A stretch of DNA of 29,364 bases from JBBIJH01 sp037446075. GTDB taxonomy: Bacteria; Bacteroidota; Ignavibacteria; UBA10030; JAHEZR01. A model generated the notes under the pieces. The model had not been told where the DNA came from. It was given only the letters and a program-made list of their open reading frames with translations, and ran no database searches. This document shows, in pieces, positions 7,841 to 16,875 of the stretch. The DNA lies in the NCBI GenBank assembly GCA_037446075.1, contig JBBIJH010000019.1:1-29364 (forward strand). Reading direction: 5' to 3'. The translations under genes were made by a program, and so were the position numbers. Numbering within the stretch: position 1 is the stretch's first letter; every line of letters begins with the position of its first letter.

Positions 7841-9424
7841 CTAGTTTTGGAGCACCTGCTTTTTCTCATCCATACTCCCTTCAATAATCTTTTTCCGCAA
7901 TTCCCCCCGCATCAATTCCTTACTTTCCGTCTTTGGAAAATCCCCTAGTCGGTAGACGACCCTTGGAATTTTGCTCCGATCCAGGCGAGATGCCAGAGCT
8001 CGCGATAAGTCGGATGGAGTGATAACGAGCCCTTCCTTGCCAACATAGCAGAGAACAGGGATCTCACCGACGATGCCGGCTGGGTCGGGAATTCCAACGA
8101 CGCATAGTTCACAATCAGGATAGAGCTCGTGGATCCTTTCTTCCACTTGTAGAGGGGAGATTCTCATTTCTCCCGCGTTAATTGTCTCATCCCTGTGACC
8201 AAGAAGATGCAAGTACCCTTCTTGATCGAGAAAGCCGTAGTCCCCCGTCCTGAACCACCCGTCAGGAGTGTACCGCTGGATGTCCATCTCACTGTCATCC
8301 CAGTAGCGAGCGGCTACATGATCCCCCTTGACGAGAACCTCGCCCATCTCCATGTTGCCAACCCTGTTCCCGTTTTCGTCGGCGATCAAGAGGGAAACTC
8401 CTGGTGAGGGGTACCCAACGGTATGCAGCTTTCTCTGTTGCTTTTGGAGATCTAGGAATGTAATTCGGGCTGCCTCTACCGGGCCATAGTGCGCGGAAAT
8501 CTGAGCGTTCGGGAAAATCTCCAGCAACTTCCATTTGTGATCCAGTGGCATAGATGCGCCATCTAATTCGATGAAGCGGATTTGAGGCGCAATCCGTCGG
8601 AGTAGCGACTCAAACCGTCCAAAGAACACCTCGAAGCCTGATGGCAGGCCAGAAATTGCGTTGCACTCGTGCTTGATAACACTCTGAACAAGGACTATAG
8701 GATTAATCGAGCCATTGTCGGCAACCAACGATCCTCCGGCAAAGTGAACGCACAAACTTTGCCCCAGGCCAAACGAAGGCGTAAGAGGGATCCCCATATA
8801 CTCCCGAATACTTGAATCAATCTTCATCACTGCGTTGCTGTTGAGTGCTGCACTCACAAGATTCCGATGGGATAGCAGAACCCCCTTCTTGCCTTGTGTC
8901 GCAGACGTAAAAAGAATCAAAGCGCTGTCGTCATCCCGCAGAACCCTTGGCGCTTTGTGAAACTCGTTTCCCCTCATCGATTCAAGATCGGCGAAGATCG
9001 TATTAGCCATTTCTCGTGTAAGAAGCATTTCAGAGGCGCCCCCAATCAACAAGAACCTGCAGTTTAGTTTCTCATGCAACGACGGGAAATCGGCAAGATG
9101 TCGGCCATTGGTAACAACGATCCGTGGAGAGCAGAGAGAGGCGATTCTCTCCACCGACGACTGTCCGACGCCCTCAGGGACAGGGACGGCGATTCCACCT
9201 GCTTTCATCACAGCATAACAAGACGTGTAGAAATCAACCTTGTCAGTGAGAAGGATCAACGCTCGATCGCCCTTTCTTAATCCCGCATCGAGAAGAGCAG
9301 CCGAGAGGGCACCTATTGTACTCATGAATTTGGCATACGAAAGCTGCTTCCTTCCACAGATCAGAGCGGCCTTCTCTGGGAACCGCTCGGCGGCCTCCAT
9401 CAGAAAGTGGTGGATCAGTTGCAT
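7841..9424 (-). CDS. AMP-forming acyl/aryl ligase (ANL superfamily)
   Basis: A 527-residue adenylating enzyme that covers the full family length. Visible core motifs are the phosphate loop FTSATQGKKGV (172-182, a variant of the usual TSGSTGxPKG), HYGPVEA (312-318), TGDYG (393-397), the hinge HRDETINAGEMRI (410-422), and the C-terminal lysine in TESKELMR (K502, in place of the usual GK). It should activate a carboxylic acid as the adenylate and pass it to CoA or a carrier. No acyl-carrier protein is in the window. Its position directly after three acyltransferase domains suggests that it supplies the acyl donor used to decorate the polysaccharide or its amino sugar; this is inference. The ATG at 9424 lacks a clear Shine-Dalgarno. 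A sigma-54-like element lies about 76 bp upstream. Confidence 0.87.
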   Translation of the reverse strand: MQLIHHFLMEAAERFPEKAALICGRKQLSYAKFMSTIGALSAALLDAGLRKGDRALILLTDKVDFYTSCYAVMKAGGIAVPVPEGVGQSSVERIASLCSPRIVVTNGRHLADFPSLHEKLNCRFLLIGGASEMLLTREMANTIFADLESMRGNEFHKAPRVLRDDDSALILFTSATQGKKGVLLSHRNLVSAALNSNAVMKIDSSIREYMGIPLTPSFGLGQSLCVHFAGGSLVADNGSINPIVLVQSVIKHECNAISGLPSGFEVFFGRFESLLRRIAPQIRFIELDGASMPLDHKWKLLEIFPNAQISAHYGPVEAARITFLDLQKQQRKLHTVGYPSPGVSLLIADENGNRVGNMEMGEVLVKGDHVAARYWDDSEMDIQRYTPDGWFRTGDYGFLDQEGYLHLLGHRDETINAGEMRISPLQVEERIHELYPDCELCVVGIPDPAGIVGEIPVLCYVGKEGLVITPSDLSRALASRLDRSKIPRVVYRLGDFPKTESKELMRGELRKKIIEGSMDEKKQVLQN

Positions 9425-9499
9425 GAAACGAGTTCTTTTTTTGGGAGCCTCGGGTCCAAAGCCTTTGGCCCACTGCTTAGCTATTCAGTTTTGAGAGTC

Positions 9500-9515
9500 T
9501 GCAAATGCCCTGCCC
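9500..9515 (-). promoter_or_regulatory. Candidate internal sigma-54 promoter before the AMP-ligase gene
   Basis: The minus strand reads GGGCAGG-GCAT-TTGCA, with the invariant GG (9514-9513) and GC (9502-9501) exactly 10 bp apart. It differs from TGGCACG-N4-TTGCA at two positions. It lies in the 108 bp gap between the acyltransferase stop and the ligase start, about 66 nt from the ATG if transcription begins near 9490. Confidence 0.4.
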
Positions 9516-9532
9516 GAAATTATCTCTGACGG

Positions 9533-10915
9533 CTAGAGCTGACTCAGGAATGATGAGCGAGTCCCCTTAAGAATGTTCGCGATCTTCTCCGATAATTTCT
9601 TAGTGCGAAAAGAGACATAACGAAAAAGGAACAGTGGAAACCCGTGCTCGCGGTAGTGTACCCGGAACATCACCCACTCAAAGTACGACTTGCGTAAGAG
9701 GAATTTTAGGTAATCAAGGACACGGTACAAAAAGACGTGGATTGAACGTCGTGATCTAAGGTTGCTGATAACTAGCTTCCAGTTGTTCGACGTTACGGAA
9801 GCAAGCTCATATTTATACGTCTCAAAACCACGAACAAGATTCACCGCTCGCATCTTGGATTGGATGGCATCTTCTATCATAGACAGCAGGAGCGCTAAAC
9901 CTGGTCTCCGCTTTGCAGCGGGGGCCTTCTCATCCAGCCCGGCAACAAAGTCGTTGATGGTGTCCTTGAACTTAAACCCCAAGCGTGCAGCTACACACTG
10001 CTCATTCACTCGAGCTGTCTTAAAGCACAACCAGCCCCTATCGAGAAACCTCTTTGCCACTTCTCTCAAGAATCTTTCAAATCGCTTGTCGGCAAACATT
10101 CCAGGATACCCTAGACGATTCCATCTGAGTTGATGAAGCCGGACCAAGTCTTCCAAGGACGCCCGCAACTCTGCCTCTGATTGAACGGATTGAATCGTGT
10201 AGATACCTCCGTTCATGTAAGCCCTTTGCGCCTGATACAGTCGGTGCCGAACGCTGGCCCGAAGCCCGCGAAAGTACTGTTCTAGGGAGGCTGGAACGGT
10301 TATTCTTTGGCAAATGTGATCTTGAAGAAGCCTGAATGGATAATTACTACGCCTCAGCTCTGGGATGACAGCGTTCATCAGGACTCCGTTTTCATGGATA
10401 TTATCCAGATCGACCTCATCCAGCCATTTCGTTTCAAGTACGTAGGTCAAAAAGCTGTTCCCTACTCTTGCTTCAAATCCCGGCAGGGCAATAATATCGA
10501 GGTAATCGCTCGGTCCATATTCTGCCAGATTCCACTGGGATCTGAAATCTTTCACCCCCCCTCCCATCCACCTGAGCCGATGGTAAGGTTTCAGGGGGAA
10601 ATAGTGGTGAACCTCCAAACACAGAGGTGCAATGCCAATCAACTTGTTCTGGTACCGAAAGAGCAAAATATGGAGACGAAGGCCATCTCCAAAATATTTC
10701 CACCACAGCCACTGCCAGTCAAAAGTTTGAAAGATGGTGACCGGAGATGCTGCTACAATCCATTCCCACTCGTCGCGTAGAGCGAAAAAACTAATCGAAT
10801 CTCTGACAACTTCAATCTCCATACCTTGCCCACTCGTCAAGTGTGACTTCTCTTGAGCGGATTCCGGGAGAACCTGAACTCTTTCGCTTGGCTCCTGTAG
10901 ACTAGTTGCCTGCAC
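9533..10915 (-). CDS. CelD/BcsL-type GNAT acyltransferase, single domain
   Basis: A 460-residue protein of the GNAT/FemAB-like family linked to cellulose and exopolysaccharide modification (COG5653 type). Recognisable pieces are SPVTIFQTFDWQWLWW (ending at residue 72), KLIGIAPL, GPSDYLD, SVRHRLYQA, LHQLRWNRLGYPG, AARLGFKFKD, RRPGLALLLSMIEDAIQSKM and LVRGFETYKYEL. It probably transfers an acyl or aminoacyl group to a sugar. It is most similar to the second half of the upstream double-domain protein, so the two are recent duplicates. The start is GTG at 10915, backed by CGAGGTAG seven bases before; the first ATG, 31 codons later, has no good ribosome site. The gap to the upstream gene is 37 bp. 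Confidence 0.85.
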   Translation of the reverse strand: MQATSLQEPSERVQVLPESAQEKSHLTSGQGMEIEVVRDSISFFALRDEWEWIVAASPVTIFQTFDWQWLWWKYFGDGLRLHILLFRYQNKLIGIAPLCLEVHHYFPLKPYHRLRWMGGGVKDFRSQWNLAEYGPSDYLDIIALPGFEARVGNSFLTYVLETKWLDEVDLDNIHENGVLMNAVIPELRRSNYPFRLLQDHICQRITVPASLEQYFRGLRASVRHRLYQAQRAYMNGGIYTIQSVQSEAELRASLEDLVRLHQLRWNRLGYPGMFADKRFERFLREVAKRFLDRGWLCFKTARVNEQCVAARLGFKFKDTINDFVAGLDEKAPAAKRRPGLALLLSMIEDAIQSKMRAVNLVRGFETYKYELASVTSNNWKLVISNLRSRRSIHVFLYRVLDYLKFLLRKSYFEWVMFRVHYREHGFPLFLFRYVSFRTKKLSEKIANILKGTRSSFLSQL

Positions 10916-10952
10916 CGGTACTACCTCGGACTTTTGACACAGTCTCTGCTGT

Positions 10953-13640
10953 TCAGCGATCGTCCGGGACTGCCTTTGCCATCCGCAGCTCGTTCTTGAG
11001 CTTCTCGGACAATTTCTTCGAGCGAAAAGTGAGGTAACGGAAGAGAAAGTAAGGAAACGGGTGCTGTCGGTAATGCACCATGAATATCGTTCCCTCGAAA
11101 ACTACCTTTCGCCACAAGAACTCTAAATAATGCACGACCCGGTACATGCGAGCCCGGATGCTTTGTTGGGACGCGGGATTCGGGATAACCAGCTTCCAAT
11201 TATTGAGAATTTCGGAGGTGAGGTCGAACTTATAGGTTTCATATCCTCGGAGCAAGTCGAGGGTGTGCATCTTGGACTGGATGGCATCTTCCATCATTGA
11301 GAGAATAAGAGCGAACCCTGGTCTGCGCTTCGCCCCGGGGGATCGATCGTCGAACCCGGCAAGATAGTCGCACATGGAGTCCTTGAACTTGAAACCAAGT
11401 CGGGCTGCGATACAGCGGCCATCCATCCGCAGCGTCTTAAGCCACAACCAGCCTTTCTCCAAGAATCGCTCTGCAACCTCTTCTTGGAATTTCTGGAATT
11501 GTTTATCGGCAAAGATTCCCGGATACCCAATTCGATTCCAACGCAGCTGATGTAGTCTGATCAGTTCTGGAAGGGCATGTCGAAGATCTTCCCTCGACCG
11601 GACCGCTTCGATCGAGAACAAGCTCTGCTCTGTTGCCGCTCTCCGCGTCTGAGAAAGTTGATATCGGAACTTCGGACTCCGTCCTCGGAGATATTCCTGT
11701 AATGAACTGGGCAGAGTGATGCGTGGACATACATGATCCTGCACTAGCTTATAGGGGCGGCCTTGCCGTTGCAACTTCGGGACGACGGTGGTTAACAGAA
11801 GACTCCCTTCTGGAATGTTTTCCAGTTCCATTTCGTCGAGAAGTGTCTCTCTCTGCAGATACGCTAGGAGAGTCCCTGCTACCTGCTCCCGGAATTCTGG
11901 CAAGGCAACTACATCCAGATAGTCACTTGGACCGAATTGGGCTAAGTCCCACTGAGAGCGCCAGTCTTCGACTCCTCGTCCCATGAATCTCAGTCGTCGG
12001 TAAAGAGTAACCCCGAAGACAGAGCACTCGTCTAGATACAATGGAGCAATTCCAACTAACCTACCATGAGTACGGAAGGTAAGGATATGCAAGCGGAGCC
12101 TTTCTCCACAATGCTTCCACCAGAGCCATTGCCAGTCGAAGGTTTGAAAAATGGAGACAGGGCAAGACCCGACGAGATGTTCCCACTCCTCGCGGAGAGC
12201 AAGAAACTTCGGTTCTTCTGCGATGACTTCAATTGCTAATTCTTGTTCCATTCTCGGGTGATAAATCGTTTGACCAGACGAGCCCCTAGTTGAAGGATGC
12301 TTGGGTCGTAAAGAATCCCTGAGGCGTTTCGACAAAAAGAGACTATAGCGAAATGCAAACCGTGGAATCCCCCATTGCTGGAGGTGGACACGGAGAAAGG
12401 TAAGTTCCTTCGCCCAGCGACAATGAAGGCGTGGCAAAAAGGCAAGGAAAGCGCGGGCCAGCAATTGCCATTTGTTTTTTCTAAGGGGATTGAAGATAAC
12501 TGCGTGCCAATTGAAGCTCCCGTCTTGTGTAAGCTCGAATTTGTATTTTTCTCCTCCCCTCAGGAAATCTACCACGCGGATTCTCTCTTGGATAGCCTCT
12601 TCTATTAAGAAAAGCAGGAGTGCACGCCCAGGTCGGCGCCTTGCTTCTGGGGATTCATCATCGAAAGCTTTGAGGTAGTCATACATGAGATCTTTGAACT
12701 TGAACGCACATTGTGCAGCGATGCATCTACCGTCGCTTCTTGCTGTCTTGAACCAGAGCCATCCCTGTCGAAGGAAGACTCTGGCGACATCGTAAAGAAA
12801 GGCTTGGTAGTGTTCGTTGGCGAACGCCCCGGGATATCCGAGTCGATTCCATCGGCGCTGATGAAGCCTAACGAACTCCGGGAATGACTGGCCCAGTGTT
12901 TCTTCCGTGTTAACGGCTTCCACGGAGAACAGCCCCTGTTCCGTAACTGATCTTTTCGTCTGGAAAAGCTGGTACCGTACCTTGGAATGGAGACCCCGCT
13001 TGAACTCTTCGATGGAATCGGGCACATTTAATCGTGGACAGATCTCACCGCGGGAAATCTTTAGCCTCCAGCCCTGTTCCTTCAACGCTGGCACGAACAC
13101 AGTCATAAGTACACTATTCTGCGCCATTTCCTTGAGCACGAGGCGATCGTAGATGCTTGCATGGTCCTTTAGGTATTTGAATAGAGTGTCGCTAATATCC
13201 TTCTCGAACCCTGGTAAAGCAATGAGATCCAGATAGTCGCTTGGGCTATATTTGTCAAATCCGCTGTTAGATTCCGGGTGTTTCGTGTCGGAGCCCAGCA
13301 GGCACAAGTTGCGCGAGATGGTAAGCCCCATGAACTTTGGGGTGTCTAAGAAGAGGGGCGCGATACCGACCAACACGCCTTGGTGACGAAACAACAGAAT
13401 GTGAAGACTGCGTCCCCAGCCGAAATGTTGCCACCAAAGTCGTTGCCATTCATAACTTTGAAAGATATGGACGGGTGTCCTCTCCACCAGGCTAGACCAT
13501 TCCACTTGAATCTTGTCAAAGGCATCTTCCTCGTGGATAACCTCTACGGACAAGAACCGATCGGTTCGGCCATTGCCCGATGGATGTACGGCGTGTGAGG
13601 CGCCAGCAATGACCAGTTCTTCGCTTGGGTTCCTAAGCAT
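10953..13640 (-). CDS. Double-domain CelD/BcsL-type GNAT acyltransferase (tandem fusion)
   Basis: An 895-residue protein made of two copies of the domain found singly in the next gene. Copy A spans about 28-445 (FQSYEWQRLWW at 60-70, LHQRRWNRLGYPG, FLRGGEKYKFEL). Copy B spans 464-895 (FQTFDWQWLWW at 498-508, LHQLRWNRIGYPG, LLRGYETYKFDL). The family is normally about 400 residues, so this is a true fusion. The joint is about 18 residues (from SLRPKH to HPRMEQ) with an open frame through it. An ATG at 12251 begins copy B but has only a weak ribosome site, so independent translation is possible, not shown. The start ATG at 13640 has GAGGA six to seven bases before. The gene begins 13 bp after the aminotransferase stop. 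Likely acylates polysaccharide or amino-sugar precursors. Confidence 0.85.
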   Translation of the reverse strand: MLRNPSEELVIAGASHAVHPSGNGRTDRFLSVEVIHEEDAFDKIQVEWSSLVERTPVHIFQSYEWQRLWWQHFGWGRSLHILLFRHQGVLVGIAPLFLDTPKFMGLTISRNLCLLGSDTKHPESNSGFDKYSPSDYLDLIALPGFEKDISDTLFKYLKDHASIYDRLVLKEMAQNSVLMTVFVPALKEQGWRLKISRGEICPRLNVPDSIEEFKRGLHSKVRYQLFQTKRSVTEQGLFSVEAVNTEETLGQSFPEFVRLHQRRWNRLGYPGAFANEHYQAFLYDVARVFLRQGWLWFKTARSDGRCIAAQCAFKFKDLMYDYLKAFDDESPEARRRPGRALLLFLIEEAIQERIRVVDFLRGGEKYKFELTQDGSFNWHAVIFNPLRKNKWQLLARAFLAFLPRLHCRWAKELTFLRVHLQQWGIPRFAFRYSLFLSKRLRDSLRPKHPSTRGSSGQTIYHPRMEQELAIEVIAEEPKFLALREEWEHLVGSCPVSIFQTFDWQWLWWKHCGERLRLHILTFRTHGRLVGIAPLYLDECSVFGVTLYRRLRFMGRGVEDWRSQWDLAQFGPSDYLDVVALPEFREQVAGTLLAYLQRETLLDEMELENIPEGSLLLTTVVPKLQRQGRPYKLVQDHVCPRITLPSSLQEYLRGRSPKFRYQLSQTRRAATEQSLFSIEAVRSREDLRHALPELIRLHQLRWNRIGYPGIFADKQFQKFQEEVAERFLEKGWLWLKTLRMDGRCIAARLGFKFKDSMCDYLAGFDDRSPGAKRRPGFALILSMMEDAIQSKMHTLDLLRGYETYKFDLTSEILNNWKLVIPNPASQQSIRARMYRVVHYLEFLWRKVVFEGTIFMVHYRQHPFPYFLFRYLTFRSKKLSEKLKNELRMAKAVPDDR

Positions 13641-13653
13641 TCTTTTCCTCGTG

Positions 13654-14727
13654 TCAGTTGTATCCTAAATTCCTGCCGAACTTATGCAAACACTCTATCA
13701 CACGATCAAGCTGGAAATGGTTTATGCCCTGATGGATTGGGAGCTCCAACAGTCGGTTGGAAAGGTCTGCTGTCCGAGTAAATCGAGCTTCGAACGGAGA
13801 CTCAGGCCATCCTGCTCCACAGCCGATTCCAACCTCCAATAAGGTTGTTCGCAGCTTGTCTCGCAATCCGTCCAATGCGTGCACTGGTAGGCTGTAGGGT
13901 GTAAAGCCCTCAGGCACGTTCGCACGAAGGGGCCGGAGGAAAGGCAGGTCTTTGATGTTCTCAAGGAGATACTTGTAGTTTTCCCTCCTTCTTGTGACGA
14001 CCTTCTCAAGATCAATATGTTTGGTGTACTGTTCAGTAACGCGTGAAATGTTCTTAACATTGATGCGCTGTTCTTCGGATAGGTTTATGTAACCAGTTCG
14101 TGGAAGGCGGGCGAGTCGCGCAGGATCCTTTCCTTGGGTGAGGTAAAAGTAGATCGATTTCCCCCTCGTCTTTAACAGGGTCGAAAGCGAGTACAAACTT
14201 GATACTCTTTTCTGGTAAGAAGGCTCGAAATCAGATGCATGTTTGTTCAGTATCAAGAACCCACCCTCAGGCAGCAACAGCATTTTTCGAACGCTAAAAA
14301 TGGCGCAATCCCCGATGCTCCCAAGCTGGTTCCCACGGAAATGACTCGCTATCGTATGCGCGCAATCCTCTATCAGGTATACTCCTGCGGTTGTCGCCAA
14401 GCGCCTCAAGCCATCGAGTTCACTGGGCAATCCGAAGTAGTGAATAGCAAAAAGGGCGGAGGTCTGTTCATCGATCAGTGAAGCTATCTCTTCCAGGTCG
14501 AACTCACAATTGCCGTAAACCTCATAGAAGCGTGGCGTAAAACCCGCAGCGAGCACCGTGCGGTAGAGTTTTGCAGGGATGTACTCGGGCATGATGATGT
14601 TAGGGTGTTTCTTCGGATGTCTGCGGTTGAGCCACACCATGACATCCTTGAAAGCATGGGTCGCGTTGCCGTAGAAGAAAAATGTTCCACTGAAGCGTTT
14701 CACATAATCCTCAAAGTAAAGAGGCAT
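13654..14727 (-). CDS. DegT/DnrJ/EryC1/StrS-type PLP aminotransferase
   Basis: A 357-residue fold-type I PLP enzyme of the sugar-aminotransferase family. Visible landmarks are FAIHYFGLP, the cofactor-binding acidic pair in YLIEDCAHTIAS (E120-D121), and FSVRKMLLLPEGG, in which S145 and the probable Schiff-base lysine K148 stand before the EGG loop. The usual 'TGEGG' loop is 'LPEGG' here. It would transfer an amino group to a keto-sugar nucleotide made by neighbouring oxidoreductase/epimerase enzymes. It sits between the deacetylase and the acyltransferase genes, which fits an amino sugar that is later acylated. The start ATG at 14727 follows a GGGGG run about seven bases upstream. Confidence 0.85.
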   Translation of the reverse strand: MPLYFEDYVKRFSGTFFFYGNATHAFKDVMVWLNRRHPKKHPNIIMPEYIPAKLYRTVLAAGFTPRFYEVYGNCEFDLEEIASLIDEQTSALFAIHYFGLPSELDGLRRLATTAGVYLIEDCAHTIASHFRGNQLGSIGDCAIFSVRKMLLLPEGGFLILNKHASDFEPSYQKRVSSLYSLSTLLKTRGKSIYFYLTQGKDPARLARLPRTGYINLSEEQRINVKNISRVTEQYTKHIDLEKVVTRRRENYKYLLENIKDLPFLRPLRANVPEGFTPYSLPVHALDGLRDKLRTTLLEVGIGCGAGWPESPFEARFTRTADLSNRLLELPIHQGINHFQLDRVIECLHKFGRNLGYN

Positions 14728-14806
14728 GCAAACCCCCTAGTTCTTTTCGTTCCATAAGGGAAGTTTTTCTGTTCCGCCGCTTTATTATCGGCCATAAAAA
14801 AAGCAG

Positions 14807-15655
14807 TCAGGTGTCTATCATCTCGAAGTGGCGCGTGTCTTCTCTGCGCTTCCCATTTAACCTAACGAGGGCACTTCTTGCCTTCCACCGTAGCCAGCCA
14901 TACCGGTGATAAGGAAGCAAGACGCGCACCCCCAAGCCGATATCGTTTGTTCCCGCCGGAATGGCAATGCGGCGGTTTTCAAAGGGCTCGACACCAAAGG
15001 CTGCTGGCCCTGAGAAGACACTGCAGGCAATCGTGTAGCCAGCGTCTCGAACCATTTTCTTGACCGAATCGTTCACATCTCCGTAAGGATAGGAAAAGCT
15101 CCGGACGGGAGAGTTAATTATAATCTCTAGCACCATCCTTGAGCGAGAAATCTCTTCCCATGCTTTCTCCTCAGAAAGTGTCGTCAAGCGCGTATGATTC
15201 ATTGAATGCGCTCCGATCTCAAAGCCGGCGGTGTGCAACTCAACGAGCTCCTGGTCACTCAAAAGGGGGGCCGTCGGTAACCCGAGAGGGCGATCCCAAG
15301 TATTTTCCTTGATCTCTCGATTGCCGAGCGCGAAGACCACTGCCTTCATGCCAAATTCCTGGAGGATTGGAAAAGCGTTTGTATACACGTCTAGATAGGC
15401 ATCGTCGAACGTAATGATGATGGGCTTTCGGGGGAGATTCAATTCCCCTGTCAAGTATAGCCTGTAGTCATCGAAGGTGATCGCCGTGAATCCCCAGTGA
15501 TCCAGCAGCTCGAGGTGACGGCGAAACTCGCTCGTTTGAACACAGGTCCAATGCACTTCAGTAAGATCTCCATCGATGACTCGATGGTACATCAGCACCC
15601 GAATTCTGTGAGGCTTTCCCTCGACGTTCAAACTCTCAGTACCTTCTAATGCCAT
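14807..15655 (-). CDS. CE4 polysaccharide deacetylase family protein
   Basis: A NodB-fold deacetylase of 282 residues. The metal and catalytic residues are recognisable: TFDDAY (D84-D85), the histidine pair in GAHSMNHTRL (H150 and H154), and SFSYPYG. There is no signal peptide, so a cytoplasmic or membrane-peripheral role is likely, as in several exopolysaccharide clusters, where these proteins remove N-acetyl groups from glycan or precursor. The start is placed at the ATG at 15655, because the five codons upstream (ATG at 15670) contain the ribosome site GGAGGAA, seven bases before it. The gap to the epimerase gene is about 130 bp with no promoter seen. Confidence 0.87.
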   Translation of the reverse strand: MALEGTESLNVEGKPHRIRVLMYHRVIDGDLTEVHWTCVQTSEFRRHLELLDHWGFTAITFDDYRLYLTGELNLPRKPIIITFDDAYLDVYTNAFPILQEFGMKAVVFALGNREIKENTWDRPLGLPTAPLLSDQELVELHTAGFEIGAHSMNHTRLTTLSEEKAWEEISRSRMVLEIIINSPVRSFSYPYGDVNDSVKKMVRDAGYTIACSVFSGPAAFGVEPFENRRIAIPAGTNDIGLGVRVLLPYHRYGWLRWKARSALVRLNGKRREDTRHFEMIDT

Positions 15656-15786
15656 CGACATTTCCTCCATCGCTGGGAAGATATCCTATCAAGAAAGCCT
15701 GTGTGAACTCTGTAGTAACACTGAGCTCAGCCTTAAGTTCTGATGGTCTGCGGATCGCTCGTCTCTTTCTGATTTTAAATGGAGTG

Positions 15787-16875
15787 TCAAATCGGCACTT
15801 CCGACTCCTCGCTCCTGATGTGAAATAGAGATTCGTGGTGGAGCCATTGGGCGCTCAGTTGCACCCCAGTGTTGAGATCGACCCTGGGTTCGTAGCCTAA
15901 TACTGACCGTGCTTTTGAGATAGAGTAACGAGCCTTTCTACTGAACTGTCGGAGCTCAGCTTTTCCTGGAGTTGCAATCATGCTTTCTTCTGCGCGCTTC
16001 ATGATTCTTCGGGCTACCGCAGACCTTTGATATATTCGCGTGAGCATGTCCCCATAGTGATTCACCACGAAACGCGCTGTTGCCTTTAGCGGAGCAACCA
16101 GAGTAGAAGCGAACTCAGCCTTATTCGTGTCTATTTCAGACAGCGGTGGTAAGCCCAGAGCCGCATTGAGTCGGCAGAAGTACTCGTTCCAAGTTACTTG
16201 CTCGGAGCCGTTAACATTGAAAGCCTCACCAACAGCTCTCTCTGACTGCAAACAAAGAATGATCGCGTTAACTACATCCTGTACGTAGACAAGATTGCAC
16301 GTCCCTTCACCAATCCCCCTAAATATTCCCCATTTACCAGAACGCATTCGTTCAGCAAATTTTTTTACCCATAGGGTGCAGTAAGGACCATAGACAATCG
16401 TCGGCCGGAGAACGACTACAGACACCCCTCTGTCTACGTACTTCTGGCATAATTTTTCTGCTTCTATTTTCGAATCCCCATAACTATTTCCGGTACGCAT
16501 AAAGGGATAGTTCTCATCCACCTCGCCCTCAACCTCGCCATAAACATTGATGGTACTAAGATGAATGAACCTCCCGACTCGATTATGGTGAGCAGCCTTA
16601 AGGAGGTTTTCCGTGCCTTTGATAATAACATCTTCAGTACCCACTGCACAGTGGACTATGGCATCCACACCCTCGGTTGCCTTTTCTACTTGGTCCATGT
16701 TCAGGACATCACATAAGACGATCTCAATGGGAAAGCGACTGATACGAGCCGCCCGGGACCATCTTCTTACGCCGGCAACAACTCTCCGGAAACCGTGGAA
16801 CCACAGACTCTCAACAGTCCATCCCCCAATAAACCCGCCGGCGCCCGTTACCAGGATTCTCGTATCCGGGGTCAT
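15787..16875 (-). CDS. NAD-dependent epimerase/dehydratase (extended SDR)
   Basis: A 362-residue extended short-chain dehydrogenase/reductase. The Rossmann motif GAGGFIG is at 11-17, the active-site Ser-Thr is at 107-108 (LSTINVYGE), the catalytic Y132-x3-K136 is in SYGDSK, and the substrate-side region LRPTIVYGP follows. It should act on a nucleotide sugar (4-epimerase, 4,6-dehydratase or reductase; the exact type cannot be told). Residues ~250-330 hold an insertion richer in basic residues than usual, before the terminal LGYEP motif. The start codon overlaps the stop of the oxidoreductase gene as ATGA, indicating translational coupling and a shared pathway. Confidence 0.88.
   Translation of the reverse strand: MTPDTRILVTGAGGFIGGWTVESLWFHGFRRVVAGVRRWSRAARISRFPIEIVLCDVLNMDQVEKATEGVDAIVHCAVGTEDVIIKGTENLLKAAHHNRVGRFIHLSTINVYGEVEGEVDENYPFMRTGNSYGDSKIEAEKLCQKYVDRGVSVVVLRPTIVYGPYCTLWVKKFAERMRSGKWGIFRGIGEGTCNLVYVQDVVNAIILCLQSERAVGEAFNVNGSEQVTWNEYFCRLNAALGLPPLSEIDTNKAEFASTLVAPLKATARFVVNHYGDMLTRIYQRSAVARRIMKRAEESMIATPGKAELRQFSRKARYSISKARSVLGYEPRVDLNTGVQLSAQWLHHESLFHIRSEESEVPI

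Noticed and set aside
14765..14800. Hairpin plus A/T run between the deacetylase and aminotransferase genes as a terminator
   Set aside because: On the minus strand the T run precedes the GCCG/CGGC stem instead of following it, so it is not an intrinsic terminator for this operon.
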